A DNA stretch of 64,000 nt, taken from Siphonodentalium dalli (taxonomy: Eukaryota > Mollusca > Scaphopoda > Gadilida > Siphonodentaliidae). A program made the translations under genes and the position numbers. A model generated the notes under the pieces. It saw only the letters and a list, made by a program, of their open reading frames with translations. It ran no database searches and was not told the origin of the DNA. How positions within the stretch are numbered: position 1 is the first letter of the stretch; every line of letters starts with the position of its first letter. The stretch spans positions 88,701,980-88,765,979 of the forward strand of contig CP136063.1 of NCBI GenBank assembly GCA_032622095.1. The letters run 5' to 3'. This document shows positions 25,226 through 36,935 of this stretch, piece after piece.

Positions 25226-25265
25226 CTGCCAAGGCTATGAGCACGGCAATCAAGTAGATCCTCAT
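25226..25265 (-). CDS. Gene A exon 1: signal-peptide exon
   Basis: Forty coding nucleotides read MRIYLIAVLIALA plus one base, then a consensus donor GTGAGT. This is a classic hydrophobic secretion signal with a basic second residue. Joined to exon 2 at 1126 it gives MRIYLIAVLIALAVCASG, with cleavage plausible after AVCA (small residues at -3 and -1). The start is the only ATG between the TATA box (25314-25321) and the donor. The exon, its 5' leader and donor are almost identical to 62672-62711 in gene B. It is too short to be seen as a stand-alone reading frame. The link to exon 2, 24 kb away, is inferred from phase, splice sites and the closer-spaced paralog. Confidence 0.75.
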
Positions 25266-25313
25266 CGTTCTTGGTGAACAGTGGGTGTTATTTGCTCCCT
25301 CCGCGTGCAGTAA

Positions 25314-25371
25314 TTTTTATACAGTCAAATATACGGAAATATAGAAAAGGGGTTACTGCGCATCACACCTG
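25314..25371 (-). promoter_or_regulatory. Gene A core promoter: TATA box and upstream E-box
   Basis: TATAAAAA lies at 25314-25321, 49 bp upstream of the ATG. CAGGTG (E-box type) lies at 25366-25371. The gene B promoter has TATAAATA and CAGGTG at the same relative positions, and the leader CACGCGGAGGGAGCAAA is conserved between them. The transcription start is expected near 25285-25292 but is not shown by sequence alone. Confidence 0.6.
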
Positions 25372-25379
25372 GCGGAAGG

Positions 25380-25960
25380 AATGAATGCTTTATTGCGTTA
25401 GTTACCATTTATGGTAGAACAATGCAGAACTATATACATAATATTTACAATGAAAGGACGAACCAGATTGACACAGGAAACGAACGCGTTGTAATTATGA
25501 AAAGTAATAGCCATCTATATTTTATGCAAGCATCCAAATTAAGATTTCTGTGTTGTGTGAAAATTCACTTCACGAGATTTCAAATTCGACAATGAACTGT
25601 ATCGGTAAAGGCCGTGAGCAGATAGTCATATGTAATCAAATGTGGATCAACGGACACAAACGAAAACCGAAAGTATTATGGAGTCATTTTAGGCGAGGAA
25701 TGCTTTTGTCAAAGTTTGCAGACACTTTCTAACAGCATTTTTTTCTGCGAATAAACACATTTAGACACCACTTCGAAACATTTTAAGGTAAGTGAATATT
25801 TCGTCACTAATATTATCAGTTATTATCTATAGAAGCAGTTGGCAGTAGTCTAGTACTCTATCTCGAGATATGGGCCGTTCCACGCAATTTCAAATTCTGT
25901 TCCGCATATTCTCATTCTATTCCACATTCTATCCCATCCCGCAGATTGCCATGTCCCAAA
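25380..25960. other. Conserved upstream region of gene A (paralog 62830-63330)
   Basis: Collinear similarity to the gene B upstream region, including AACTGTATCGGTAAAG, TGTGGATCAACGGACACAAA and AAGGTAAGTGAATATTTCGT. It may hold distal regulatory elements. A plus-strand AAGGTAAGT resembles a splice donor, but no linked exon is evident. No convincing ORF. Confidence 0.5.
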
Positions 25961-26225
25961 AAAATGTCTTTTAATCATCGCCGCGAGACGATTTCTTCCA
26001 CAAAATAACCCAGACAATTATGTAAGTTTTCACAAACATCTCAGTACAGCCACTTTTCGCCACAACCGTTATAAGATTAGCAAGGTCTGCCCTCTTCCCG
26101 CAAATGCATATACTGAGTATTGTCATGGAATGTCTTAGTAGTCCACATTTCCAATTTCTATACACACACGGGGAATCAATCGAAGGCCACTCCGAGCAAT
26201 CGGAGGCCGCTCACGGCAACCAACG

Positions 26226-27590
26226 AGGCACTCCGAGATTTTGAGTCATTTTTGGAGACAAGAATTTAGAACTCCGCACTAAACCAAAGATTCCGGACAA
26301 ATGGAGAGGTGTATGACTGTATGTTATATGTTTTAGGTTTTCCCAGTAATATGGCTATTGTCCAGCACGCAGTTAGTGGTGGAACGACAGAGAAAACGAT
26401 ATATATAATGATGTATGTGTGTCAGAAAATGGTCACCAATGACGAAAATACCGGCACTGTTGACACTACATCATTATTTTGCACGGAAAACATACGCTAC
26501 TCGCTATATATTTACGATTGGATGTACTTTAAACCAAATATTACCCCAACTCGCCCCAGATATATTTGCCCACGATTCCCCAGAATAAGGATCCGACGGA
26601 GCTAAACGTGAAGGGTGGTGTAGCGATGATTTGCAAACGAGGCTGAACGGTGATAGTCAACGAGGCCCTTTCCGAGTGACTATGCATAAGAGTACGATTA
26701 TAAAAATGGAGTTTTTTTGTTTTGGTGAACGTAAAATGGCACTACTTTAGCCTGAGTTTCTCTGACTAGCAAATGCTATATTCTTCTTGGTGATTATAAG
26801 ATGGCACAATTCTGGGTCCATACCTATTGAGAGTCAGCACAGTTCAGTTGGAGTTATATAACATTCAGGATAACCCGTATGTCTTATGCAACAATCAATC
26901 TGCAGCCAAGTTATTTTATGTGAATTGTGTCATCTTATACCATCACAATAAGTATAGTATTTGCGAGTCAGAGCCAGCAACTCGGACTAAAGCCGTGCCA
27001 TTTTATGTACCAAAACGTAAAACGTAATACTACTCCTATAATTATGTAGTCACTCGGAGGGGTCTCGTCCTATATGTAGTCACTCGGAGGGGTCTCGTTG
27101 ACTATCACCGTTAAGCCTAGTTGGCAAATCATCGCTTCACCACCCTTCATGTTTACTAACCACGACGGACCTGACTCCAAGCATACTATTGGAACAAGAC
27201 GGCTGTCAATCAAAACTACATGTTTACCTCCATCGGATGCTTAATCTGAGGAATTTTGGGCTAAAATTTCTTGGGCGGGTTGGGGTGATATTTGGCTTCA
27301 AGTACATTCAATCGTAAATAGCGATAATGTATTTTTCCGTGCAAAATAATGGATGTTTTGTCAACAATGCCGGTATTTTCGTCATGGGTGACCATTTTCT
27401 GACACACCTATACAGCATTATATATCGTTTTCTCTGCCGTTCCACCATTCACTGCGTGATGGACAATAATCACATTACTGGGCAAACATAGAACAGATAA
27501 TACATACCTGTCCATTTGTCCGGAATCGTTGGTTTAGTGCGGAGTTCTAAATTCATGTCTCCAAAAATGACTCAAAAACTCGGAGTGCCT
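26226..27590. mobile_element. 1.4-kb foldback element
   Basis: The left end AGGCACTCCGAGATTTTGAG and right end CTCAAAAACTCGGAGTGCCT are inverted repeats. Pairing continues inward, for example GTGCGGAGTTCTAAATTCAT near 27538 against 26260-26280, and TAAATGGCA-type sequences flank the centre near 26850. Arms have diverged and no protein is encoded. The target duplication is unclear, so superfamily is unassigned. Confidence 0.7.
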
Positions 27591-27599
27591 GTTGTTTCG

Positions 27600-28450
27600 A
27601 AATTACTGTCCGCACGGGGTATACGGCTTACTCGTAGATGGACATGTACATGTATGTCATTTTCACCCGCTCCGGTGACATCTGAGTTGGCTATCACGGC
27701 AACAGAGCCATTTAAGCAGCGAATAATATAACATGTTATGTTGTGATCACTGCCGTTCTTATATAGCATAGCATACTTGGCAAGTCATTCCTGGTGCTAT
27801 ACACACTCTGGTTCTGTCCACAGTGCCGATTTTGCGACACAAAGTGATATTTTGAGCCCCGTGCACGACTTCATATACAGCATAATTTTACTTTTACAAA
27901 AATTGGAAGGGACTTTATGGCCCTGCTTTATATGCGCATATGTACGAAAATCTGAACCGTTCTCTAAAAAATCCTCCACAGGCCATGTTCACCCCTCTAT
28001 GATGTTTTCTATTCGGGCGGAGCTCACATTCATGGCTAGCTTCAAATTGGTCGAAATACGAACCGTTCACGGAAATTGTCCATATATATGGTCCACCGAT
28101 GTTGGGGTTGCTGTTTTAGGGTGAAATCCGAACCGTTCTCCAAAATAGTCCATATGACGTGTTTACTCCCCCCCCCCTCCAGATGGAGGTATGTCTAGGC
28201 GGTTTTCGGAGCGCACAGCCATGTATTCAAACTGGACGATATCCCAAACGTTATCTGAAATTGTCCATAATTACGTAATTTTGATACCTCGGGAGTTGAC
28301 ACCCAGCTAAGGTAGAGCTCAGATGTGCCGTGCTTCCGTTTGGGTTATTTTGGGGCGAAACACCCAACACAGAGCCAAATTCAGTAAATCTGAACCGTTC
28401 TCGCAAATGGTCCATATGCCATTTACTTTCACCCCTTGTGATACCCACTC
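27600..28450. repeat. Degenerate repeats with CCGAACCGTTCTC motif
   Basis: TCTGAACCGTTCTC-like segments followed by AAAATAGTCCATATG recur at about 27952, 28066, 28131 and 28390. Low similarity; non-coding. Confidence 0.45.
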
Positions 28451-29240
28451 ACAGTTTACACACTATGTAATCAAGTAACGGCGGGGAGGCAATTATACGT
28501 CGGCGCGGATCGATTGACCAACGGCGGTGATCGCGTTACAACGACGTTTAACGACAAACAACGGTGGCGATTATTACTATATTTTTAGAATAATCGAGGC
28601 GAGGAGTTTTGTGACACGTTATTTTAAGGTGTGTATTTATCTCTCGCTTTTGTTTATATACATTTATTAACGCCCCAATTATACAGATTACATCCGTTAT
28701 ATATACTCAGCTATAAACTACGTACCAGTAGTCCAAATGTTTTGCGGAAAATACTTACTCCATGTGAATGTCAGTTTCTAGCTTGAAATTGTCAATGTTT
28801 CTACGACTTTCGACAGTATAACAGCCACATTGTTTAATTTATCGTACGTGTCTGCATGGGTTACGCGAAGCACATATCACCCATGTTAGTGTTCAGTCCG
28901 TCTCGGACATGCTTACCTTACGATAAAAACAAAGGATTGAATCGTTTTTGGATTTTATTTTAGAACTGTCAATTATTTTGTTTAGTGCATAATTCCATTA
29001 CTTTCTATACAATTCTTCCCACGGAGTTTAAGGTATCAAAACATATTCATAATGGGATATACCGTAAGTCTATACGCCAAATATATAGTAGATATGGTAT
29101 TATTCAGTCTGGTGTAAACTACATGTACATGTACCCACATATACAAAAAAAAACAGTATCAGTATGAATATGAGTGTATGTTTACACAGACTGGGTATTA
29201 GTATGCACCCGTACGTATAGTACGTATAGTTTTGTAGGTA
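28451..29240. other. No gene seen
   Basis: Intergenic AT-rich sequence with no recognisable feature. Confidence 0.35.
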
Positions 29241-29249
29241 TATAGTCGC

Positions 29250-29620
29250 GATGTCTCCGACGTCCGTCCATACAAATATTTTGCATTATAACTCAAGCAT
29301 CAGTTATCGGATTATGATGTCCTTTGGTATGGTGATATAAACCAACAGCATGGGAGAACAGATATCTACATATTGAGGGTTTCGTCTACGCATACCTATC
29401 ATAGTTATGGCGGCATATGGCCCTTATTGGACTCAGAAAACATCATACAATGAACTTTTTGCATTATAACTCATCAGTTTTCGGAGTTTGATGTCATTTT
29501 GATAAACCAGCATGGGGGATATCCACATATCTCTGGTTTTATCCACACTTATCTCTGGTTTTATCCACACTTTCATACTAGAGTTCTGGCCCTTGTAGGA
29601 CTTACATAAACAAAACGCCA
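29250..29620. repeat. ~160-bp satellite units (family of 9520-9930)
   Basis: TTTTGCATTATAACTCAAGC near 29277 and TTTTTGCATTATAACTCATC near 29456, each preceded by CATACAA-type sequence. Shares the family seen inside intron A. Confidence 0.65.
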
Positions 29621-29674
29621 CTGTCTGGGGCATATGCCACTGTGGCTGATTTGCGACATACTCAATACGTATAT

Positions 29675-29757
29675 TATCTCGAGATCTCGAGATATCTAGA
29701 GATCTCGACATAATTATCTCGAGATCTCAAGATATTAACTCGAGATCTCGACATAAC
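29675..29757. repeat. Cluster of TCTCGAGATCTCGAGA palindromes
   Basis: Repeated short palindromes built on CTCGAGATCTCGAG. The same motif forms the centre of the foldback at 30149-30400, and flanking TGGCTGATTTGCGACATACT is shared, so this is a partial copy of that element. Confidence 0.75.
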
Positions 29758-29853
29758 ATGCATATTTAAACATCTGATGTAGTGGCAATATGACAACAAC
29801 CAAGATGGAACGCAAGCAAGTCGCTCTCTGTCTCTCACTCAAACTGTCTGCCA

Positions 29854-29861
<8 letters not shown>

Positions 29862-29897
<36 letters not shown>

Positions 29898-30132
29898 CTT
29901 TCATGAGTCCCGGTACATCCAAATCGACTTGGTTCAAATCCTGGAATCTCGATTGATAATCTGGGACTCGGGTCTCTGTCCCTCCCTCTCTCCCACACAC
30001 ACTCTCTCTCTCTCTCCAACTCTCTCTCTCTCTCTCTCACACTCTGTCTGTCTATCTCCCTCGCTCCAATCGACTTGGTTCAAATCCGGGAATCGAATCC
30101 GGCTTATTCTCGATTGATAATCTGGGACTCTG
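29862..30132. repeat. (TC)n microsatellites within a direct duplication
   Basis: TC-rich runs at 29862-29893 and about 30000-30060. ATCGACTTGGTTCAAATC followed by GATTGATAATCTGGGACTC occurs near 29925-29970 and 30068-30130. Confidence 0.85.
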
Positions 30133-30148
30133 TGTCTCTGTCTCTTTC

Positions 30149-30400
30149 CCATTTAAAATTATTGCATTAGTTGTTCCATCTGGGGAAATATGGGCATATT
30201 ACGGTGGCTGATTTGCGACATACTCACACATATTATCTCGAGATCTTGAGATATTATCTCGAGATCTTGACATAATTATCTTGAGATCTCGAGATAATAT
30301 CTCGAGATCTCGAGAAAATATATGTATTGAGTATGTCGAAATCAGCCAAATAGGCCCATATTTCCCCAGATGGAACAACTAATGCAATAAGTTTAAATGG
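30149..30400. mobile_element. 252-bp foldback MITE with CTCGAGATC centre
   Basis: The outer arms CCATTTAAAATTATTGCATT and its near reverse complement ending at 30400 pair through GTTCCATCTGGGGAAATATG to a CTCGAGAT-rich centre near 30275. Non-coding. Confidence 0.75.
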
Positions 30401-30685
30401 TAAACACACATAATGTGACATGGTCGTGTAATAGATTGGTACGCGAAATAATGGGTTAACCCTGGTTAACCTGAAATAAATTGAAGCGTGTTTGTGTCAA
30501 AAGACGCTGCAGAGTCCTCACTGTAACATAATTATATAAATTCCGCTTTGGGGAACCTTTGTTATTCAAGATGGCGGATCATTTCTCGAAATAAGTCATT
30601 ATACGATACGAAAAAACGGCTTCTTTACCAATTTATTCCGGGTATAACGGCCATACTATAGAGGGCATGTATATATTCGGCCATA
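30401..30685. other. No gene seen
   Basis: Short AT-rich spacer. Confidence 0.3.
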
Positions 30686-30689
30686 AAAC

Positions 30690-31960
30690 ATGGCCGCCGG
30701 CAGCCATCTTGGATTTTACTATTTGTATGACTAATCCTTTGACACAGGCTACAGGTCGTATTTTTGGTTGGATCATCATGAAATTTGTCATGGATGTTAA
30801 CATTGACATGTAGATGGGAACAAGTCATTTTGGGTTCATTCTGCCATAAAACATGGTCGCTGGCAGCCATCTTGGATTTACTCTTTGCATGACTAAATCC
30901 TTTGGCACGGGCTACAGGCCTACCTTTGGTCGGATCATTATGAAATTTGTCATGGCTCTTGACATTGACATGTAGATGGTGACGAGTCATTTTGGCATCA
31001 TTCGTAAAAAAAAAATGGCCGCCAGCGACCATCTTGGATTTCAAAATTCAATCCATTAGCACGGGCCACATGCCGGAGTTTTCGTCTGATCATCATGAAT
31101 TTTGTCGTGGATGTTAATATTGACATGCATATGGGAACGAGTCATTTTGGGGTCATTCAGCCATAAAACATGACCGCCAGCAGCCATCTTGGATATTAAT
31201 CTTTGCATGACTAAATCCTTTGCCACGGGCTAAAAGTCGCATCTTTGGTCGGATCATTATGAAATTTGTCATCGCTGTTGACATTGACATGTAGATGGGA
31301 AACGATTCATTTTGGGGTCATTCGGCAAAAAAAGAAGGCCGCCAGTGGCCATCTTGAATTTCAAAGTTCAATCCATTAGCACGGGCTACGGTCGAACTGT
31401 TCGCCTGATCATCATGCAATTTGTATGGATGTTAATATTGACATATAGATGGGAAACGAGTCATTTTGGGGTCATTCGGCTATAAAACATGGCCGCTGGC
31501 AGCCAACTTGGATTTTACTCATTGCATGACTAAATCCTTTGGCACGGGCTACAAGTCGTAGCTTGGGTCCGATCATTGTGAAATTTGTCATGTCTGTTAG
31601 CATTGACATGTAGATGGGAACGAGTCATTTTGGGATATAAAACATGTCCGCTGGCAGTCATCTTGCATTTCACTCTTTGCATGAGGAAATTATTTGGCAC
31701 ACCCTACAGTCCACTTCCCTTAGCCGATCATTTCCAAACTTCATATTAATCTTGATATTGATCTACTAGATGGAAGCTATCAAATGTTTTTGAATTTCAT
31801 TTGAAAACATAGCCGCCAGCAACCATCTTGGATTTTACTTAAATATATCTTTTCATGTTGATAATCTAGAATTACTTAGACATTTCAACTTTCCGCATTC
31901 CTAATCGCTCTATTGACTGTAACACATGAAATTATTCCCTTTTCAAGTTTCAAGTTGAAC
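30690..31960. repeat. ~160-bp tandem array, about eight units
   Basis: The segment GCCGCYGGCAGCCATCTTGG recurs near 30695, 30857, 31020, 31175, 31337, 31495, 31650 and 31812. It is linked to CTTTGCATGACTAAATCCTT, CACGGGCTACAG and TTGACATGTAGATGGGAACG segments. The minus strand shows a partly open frame, but it breaks between units, so it is a non-coding satellite or TE-internal array. An inverted relative is at 22330-23700. Confidence 0.85.
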
Positions 31961-33400
31961 TACAGTGTCATTGACACTTTCAACATATCATTTCAGTTAA
32001 TTCACATTTTCACCAGCATACTGTAGACATACATGTAAACCAATTTCATCATTGTTTTCTTCATTAAAGGAAATTACAAATTCATCGTTTATTCCATCAT
32101 CTCAACATTTCATTAAAGGGACACTTTACATGTACGGTATGTTCACACACATCGATTCATTCAGGCGAACCAATCAATATTTCATTAAATTGGCACTTCA
32201 CATTCAGAACACTTCCGACTCAAAGTGACTTTCCATTTCCATCCATTGGAAATTCTAATTAAACTTCCGCCGATATGTATTTACATGTACATAATTTACA
32301 TATTTACCTACCATTTTATTCATGAGAAAATTTCTGCATTCATGAAAAAATAATCCATTATACATTTAAACCTGTACTTGTGGTAGCGTGATTTCAGACA
32401 TCGAGGACCTGTGGGCCTGGTTGAATTAACTGCGGTATGATGGATCACATCCATCCTCAAGCTACTTATGCCATCCAATGGCATTTTGTTCTGACGTGCA
32501 GGGGTAGATAGGCTTGAGACCCCACTACAGTTGAATTCACACCAGGTTCTGAGCTGTAATTTTCTAATGCTTGGACTGAACATAACCGGGACAATGCTGT
32601 TACCGGTATATACATGCACATCATGTATATCATTATATAGCAGACTACGCTCAGATCAACCAGTCCCTACAATAATTTTTGTCTGAAATTTATAAATAAT
32701 TTGTAACTCAGGGTTGGTAGTTACATGTAGGTGGGGACAGAAGCATTCACCAATTTAATGCTGGGTTTGAATAGTTCACAAGACTGGCAACGTCAGGTAC
32801 TAGTAATGTGGCTATTGGTGACTATATATGATTATCTCAACCTGGTATTTTAATGTGATGATACGGACATCTCACCGAGTGGTATAGCACAGGTACATGT
32901 ACATTGTAGTACGCAACATCCTATAATTATTCCAATATTGAACTTGGAAGATAACATTTGTGGTTGCTCCATTACGTGTCACGTACGATCATATTATATA
33001 TAAAAAAATCTTGCCAGCAGGGTCCCATCAGGGCGATGCTTCAGGGCAGTTAACACTCGCAGCAGGGGTGGGGTAGCTTCTGAACTATTTACCGGGGAGT
33101 TAAGTATAAGTATAAGTCAGTTAATTATGAGCTTTGGGGGGGGGGAGAAACCATTATGTGCAAGACATGTTTACACATTAAAGTTGGCGCCGTTGAGGGA
33201 TTTATTTTGTTTTTAATGATTTGTCAGCTTTCAGTTGATTTAAGTTTTTTTTTCTCGGTTTCACTGCATAATCTTGGAAATTAATGTTTGGGGAAAACTT
33301 CCGAGAATTTAGTTCGTGATTTCATTTTCCTTATGTGTTCAAATTGTCTGATGTTTGAACTTATCTTATTGCCACATCATGCTAGAAATGATTGCGGTAT
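31961..33400. other. No gene seen
   Basis: Intergenic sequence. Short frames lack any recognisable domain, and a G run lies near 33138. Confidence 0.35.
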
Positions 33401-33405
33401 GTTAA

Positions 33406-33916
33406 AGATGCATCATCCGAATTAACGCTCCTAAATTACTATTTCTTTGGCTTTGGGGGGTAACAAATATTTGATTCGAGTCGAGGAACCCACCGATCAA
33501 AGCTCAGAGTGATCAGATGTCGATTTTGAAGATTGTTATTTCAATTGTTTGTGGCCCAGACACACGCCATCACACGGATATCGATTTTTGAAGTTTGTTA
33601 TTTCTCGAGATGTGCAATTATATGTGGCCCAGAAACAAACGGTCTCGGACAAAATTGGGGTTGAAGATGGATAACTCTAAAATCAGGTGGTAATACGACC
33701 AAAATGTCGTGATACGAAAGTGATAATACGGCCATATTTTGTTGAACAAAATGTTAATAAATTTTGGGAAATATGATACCATAGTTGACAGTGGTTAACA
33801 TTATTGTGTTGCAATAAATCGATCTGATAACTAACGCGTATTTTGAAGAAATGTTGTTGTTGTTGTTGTTGTTGTATCTTGATGATATGGGGACCGTCTG
33901 ATCGGATTGAGTACAT
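33406..33916. mobile_element. MITE family 1 copy
   Basis: Starts with AGATGCATCATCCGAATTAA after TTAA (33402-33405) and ends before TTAA (33917-33920). Contains ATTTGATTCGAGTCGAGGAA and a (GTT)n run near 33855. Confidence 0.75.
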
Positions 33917-33934
33917 TTAAGGTGTGTCCAGTTA

Positions 33935-34140
33935 TACATAAACAGGCTAAGATGACAGATATGCAGATCTCTGAATTTCAAAATGTTTCTTTTTAATACG
34001 GGTTCAGTTTGACTGTTATATTTGGTACAGCGTATTGTTCTGGTAGCTCTCTTTTGTATAAGTAAAGCCTTGATAGATGATACCGAGTGACACCAGATTC
34101 TACTTCCTTCCATAGACAAGACGTCTACTATAGGTGACAC
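33935..34140 (-). pseudogene. LINE reverse-transcriptase 3' fragment
   Basis: The minus-strand translation contains SIKALLIQKRATRTIRC, then TKYNSQTEPVLKRNILKFRD and LHICHLSLFMYNW. This matches the post-RT thumb region of a LINE like the fragment at 38048-38254 (LQKRAIRILC, TEPLFKQENILMFKDLYIHH). Isolated and truncated. Confidence 0.65.
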
Positions 34141-35080
34141 TCCACAGTTTCTGCAGGGATTGGTGCAGAAATAAGGGGGCATCAATTTATTGAAAAATAA
34201 CTGAAATGTGAACCCACAACACATATACAGCGTATATATGTCTGGGTTGAGCACATATTAGGCTTTAAGATTTGGCACAGAATTATCAATTTAATGGGGG
34301 TAGCAAGAGTTATGCCCCTTGATTGTGTGCCTGAAAAATGAAATTCTGATGCAAAAATGGCCAAAATAAGCGATTTTCAGGCCCATGTGACACAAAAACA
34401 AGATTTGTTCGGAGCATAGACGCCTATGTTGTCTGGAAGAACACTGTTTCTTCACAATAATATCAAAAACGTTCAAACTTCACTACTGTGATTTCCAAAA
34501 AAATATTGTTCATGCAGATGACAAATTTTAGGTGCTAAAAAGTCACGCTGGTGTCGATCTGGACCCACTGTTTCGCAGAAATTGATACTAATTGATACTG
34601 GTGGGGTCAAGGTCACCTGAAACAATATTTCTCAAAACTCAAAGACATCCTCTAAAAATCCGCAAATTCATAACTAACCTTCTCTCAATAAACTAGCCAC
34701 ACCCATGGTGTCAGAAAACACTGGTACTCTAAATTTACACCTACTGATCATTCGAAACTGTGGAGTGTCACCATAGCGACCGAAGGACATCGCCTATATA
34801 TATTGGAAAACGTTTTTCAACTTGATCAGACAATTATATAAGACTCTGGCTATGCATTTTGGAACATATCGCCAATGTATGATCTTTGAGGGAAGGTGTT
34901 AATTGATTTTGATTACGAGAAATTTTAATGACGTTTAATTAGGAATTTTATTTTTTTACTTGGTTTACGGATTTATTTGGCTCAAAGGTAGGGGAGGTGG
35001 GAGGGGAAAAAAAATATTTGCTGTATAATAATTTCCTCATCTAAAACAAGCACGAGCAAATATATTTTTGATTTGGATGT
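34141..35080. other. No gene seen
   Basis: Intergenic. A stretch near 34560-34640 (GGTGGGGTCAAGGTCACCTG) looks repeat-like, but I could not place it. Confidence 0.35.
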
Positions 35081-35088
35081 TTCTTTAA

Positions 35089-35553
35089 AGGCCACTTAAT
35101 TTTCGAGTCACCGATTATTTTTTATAGTGCCTTGATAAACGGTTTTAATAACAATCTATGCCATAAAATATGATTAAAATACTATAATTCATCACCATTT
35201 GAAACGTCTGTGTCTCAGAAGATGCCCATAGGGAAATAGAAAACAGCTGAATCATAAAAAGATTTTCCACGTTTTGACTCCCAGAATGCAACAGAATTCA
35301 AACTAAGAATGTATTTTCAATGGAAGGGGAATAACTCTATCTTTAAAATATAGAGTTATTCCCCAAAATAACAAAACCAGATGAAACTTAAGCACAAAAA
35401 CACCTCGATAACTCAACAAAAACAACACGTTCACAGTTTATTACACCGGATAAGTTGATAATACAATGTTCTGGAGCTTCCTCTTTCAAATGGTATATAA
35501 TATGGCATATATTTTATATATGTGATCTGGGGGATCGAAAATTAAGTGGGCCT
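35089..35553. mobile_element. TTAA-flanked MITE, family 2, inverted full copy (465 bp)
   Basis: AGGCCACTTAATTTTCGA and TCGAAAATTAAGTGGGCCT ends with TTAA at 35085-35088 and 35554-35557. The interior is the reverse complement of 13491-13944 (for example TTATTACACCGGATAAGTTG). Confidence 0.8.
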
Positions 35554-35784
35554 TTAAAGCATGATACGGATAGATGAAAAATATCGCCAATATCAGTGTC
35601 CGCCATGTTGGCGTTCAATACCATAAACATCACTGGGAGGCTTCGCTGTTAATTGGATGTTGTTATATATTTTACGTAAACTTAAACTTTTTCTATTTTG
35701 TTTATTTTGTCTGGATTAATTTTCCCATTGGTGGAAATAAAAAAACCGAAAACTAAAATTAAATTTTTATTGACAAACAGCTTT

Positions 35785-35977
35785 ATACGATCACATCACA
35801 TCACATGGCATATTGGTGCGAGATTTGAACATCGTACGATCCGACAGCACGTCGTCAATCCAACAAGCCACTAGCTGTTGTGAGAACTCAATAATCCACC
35901 GGTGGGTTTCGAACTCATCTCGATTTGTTGACAACGAAGACAAGTCCGACACCATAACCACTGGACCACGGAGCCCC
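35785..35977 (-). mobile_element. tRNA-derived SINE, possibly dimeric
   Basis: The minus strand starts GGGGCTCCGTGGTCCAGTGG, an A-box-like segment. A B-box-like GAGTTCGAAACCC (35904-35916) follows at tRNA spacing. A second A-box-like AGCTAGTGGCTTG (35864-35876) is followed by ATGTTCAAATCTCGCACC (35815-35832). The cloverleaf is imperfect, so a SINE or tRNA pseudogene is more likely than a working tRNA. Confidence 0.5.
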
Positions 35978-36550
35978 ACATTATAGTATAGTATCATCGG
36001 CAAAGGGTAGCAATGTCAGGGAGGTTGCAGCTGACATATCGTTCACGCGATAAATGAGAACAATTGTTGGAGCGACTATAGAGCCCTGGACACTCTGCTG
36101 AGTATACCTTTAAGATTAGAAATGCTACCATTTAAATCAGTAAAGTGTCATGACATTCTATTAAGTAAACTGGAAAATGTGGAGACTATCTATGCGACAA
36201 GGGTAACTATCACACCAAAATATGGCAACAATGACCCATTCATCTACATTGTATAAAATTAAAATGCCTTATTATATGATAGGCCTTTATTATCAAAGGC
36301 CGATGCCCAAACCCATATATGACAAGACGCGTGGCCATCGACAAAGTGTACGCTCGCAAATCATATCATTTGTGATGATTCGTTCGTCTTCTGATCGCCA
36401 CTGACTGTCTTACATCCACAATTGTTGGTCATTATAAATAAATATTAGCCCTAGAATAATTTCAAGTAGAAAAAGTATGGAAGCAACATATTCGACTACC
36501 ATCCCATTCTCCCTTTTTGCACTCGAAATTTCATCAAAACAGACCCACAT
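35978..36550. other. No gene seen
   Basis: Intergenic, no feature recognised. Confidence 0.3.
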
Positions 36551-36554
36551 ATTA

Positions 36555-36935
36555 TAGGGTCCTATATTACTATTTCCTTGGCTTTGGGAGTAAAAAATAT
36601 TTGATTCGAGTCGAGGAACCCATCAAACAAAGCTCCGAGTTATTAGATATTGATTTTTGCCGTCAATTTCGTATCCTGCTCGAGATTTTTGCACCAAAAC
36701 TCTATTCAAACAGACAAGGATGGATAACTCTAAAATCAAGTGGTAATAAAAACCCAATTTTGACTGAGATCTGGGCCAGAAAGTATACCCGATAATGAAA
36801 AATAATAGATTTCTAAAATTGATATCTAACAAATCTGAGCTTTGATGGGTGACTTCCTCGACTCGAATCAAATATTTTTGACCCCCGAAGCCATTGAAAT
36901 AGTAATTGAGAGGAGTTTTATCGGATTGGGTACCT
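36555..36935. mobile_element. MITE family 1, left-truncated copy
   Basis: Contains ATTTGATTCGAGTCGAGGAA (near 36598) and its reverse complement (near 36855). Ends CGGATTGGGTACCT followed by TTAA (36936-36939). The left terminal repeat is missing. Confidence 0.7.

Noticed and set aside
25785-25815. Plus-strand AAGGTAAGT as a splice donor of a divergent gene (also near 63155)
   Set aside because: Conserved in both upstream regions, but I found no exon with coding potential or a matching acceptor; left as a possible regulatory-region feature.
30625-31044. Minus-strand 139-codon frame in the 160-bp array
   Set aside because: The repeat unit is partly open, but the unit is not a multiple of three throughout and the frame breaks in the other units.
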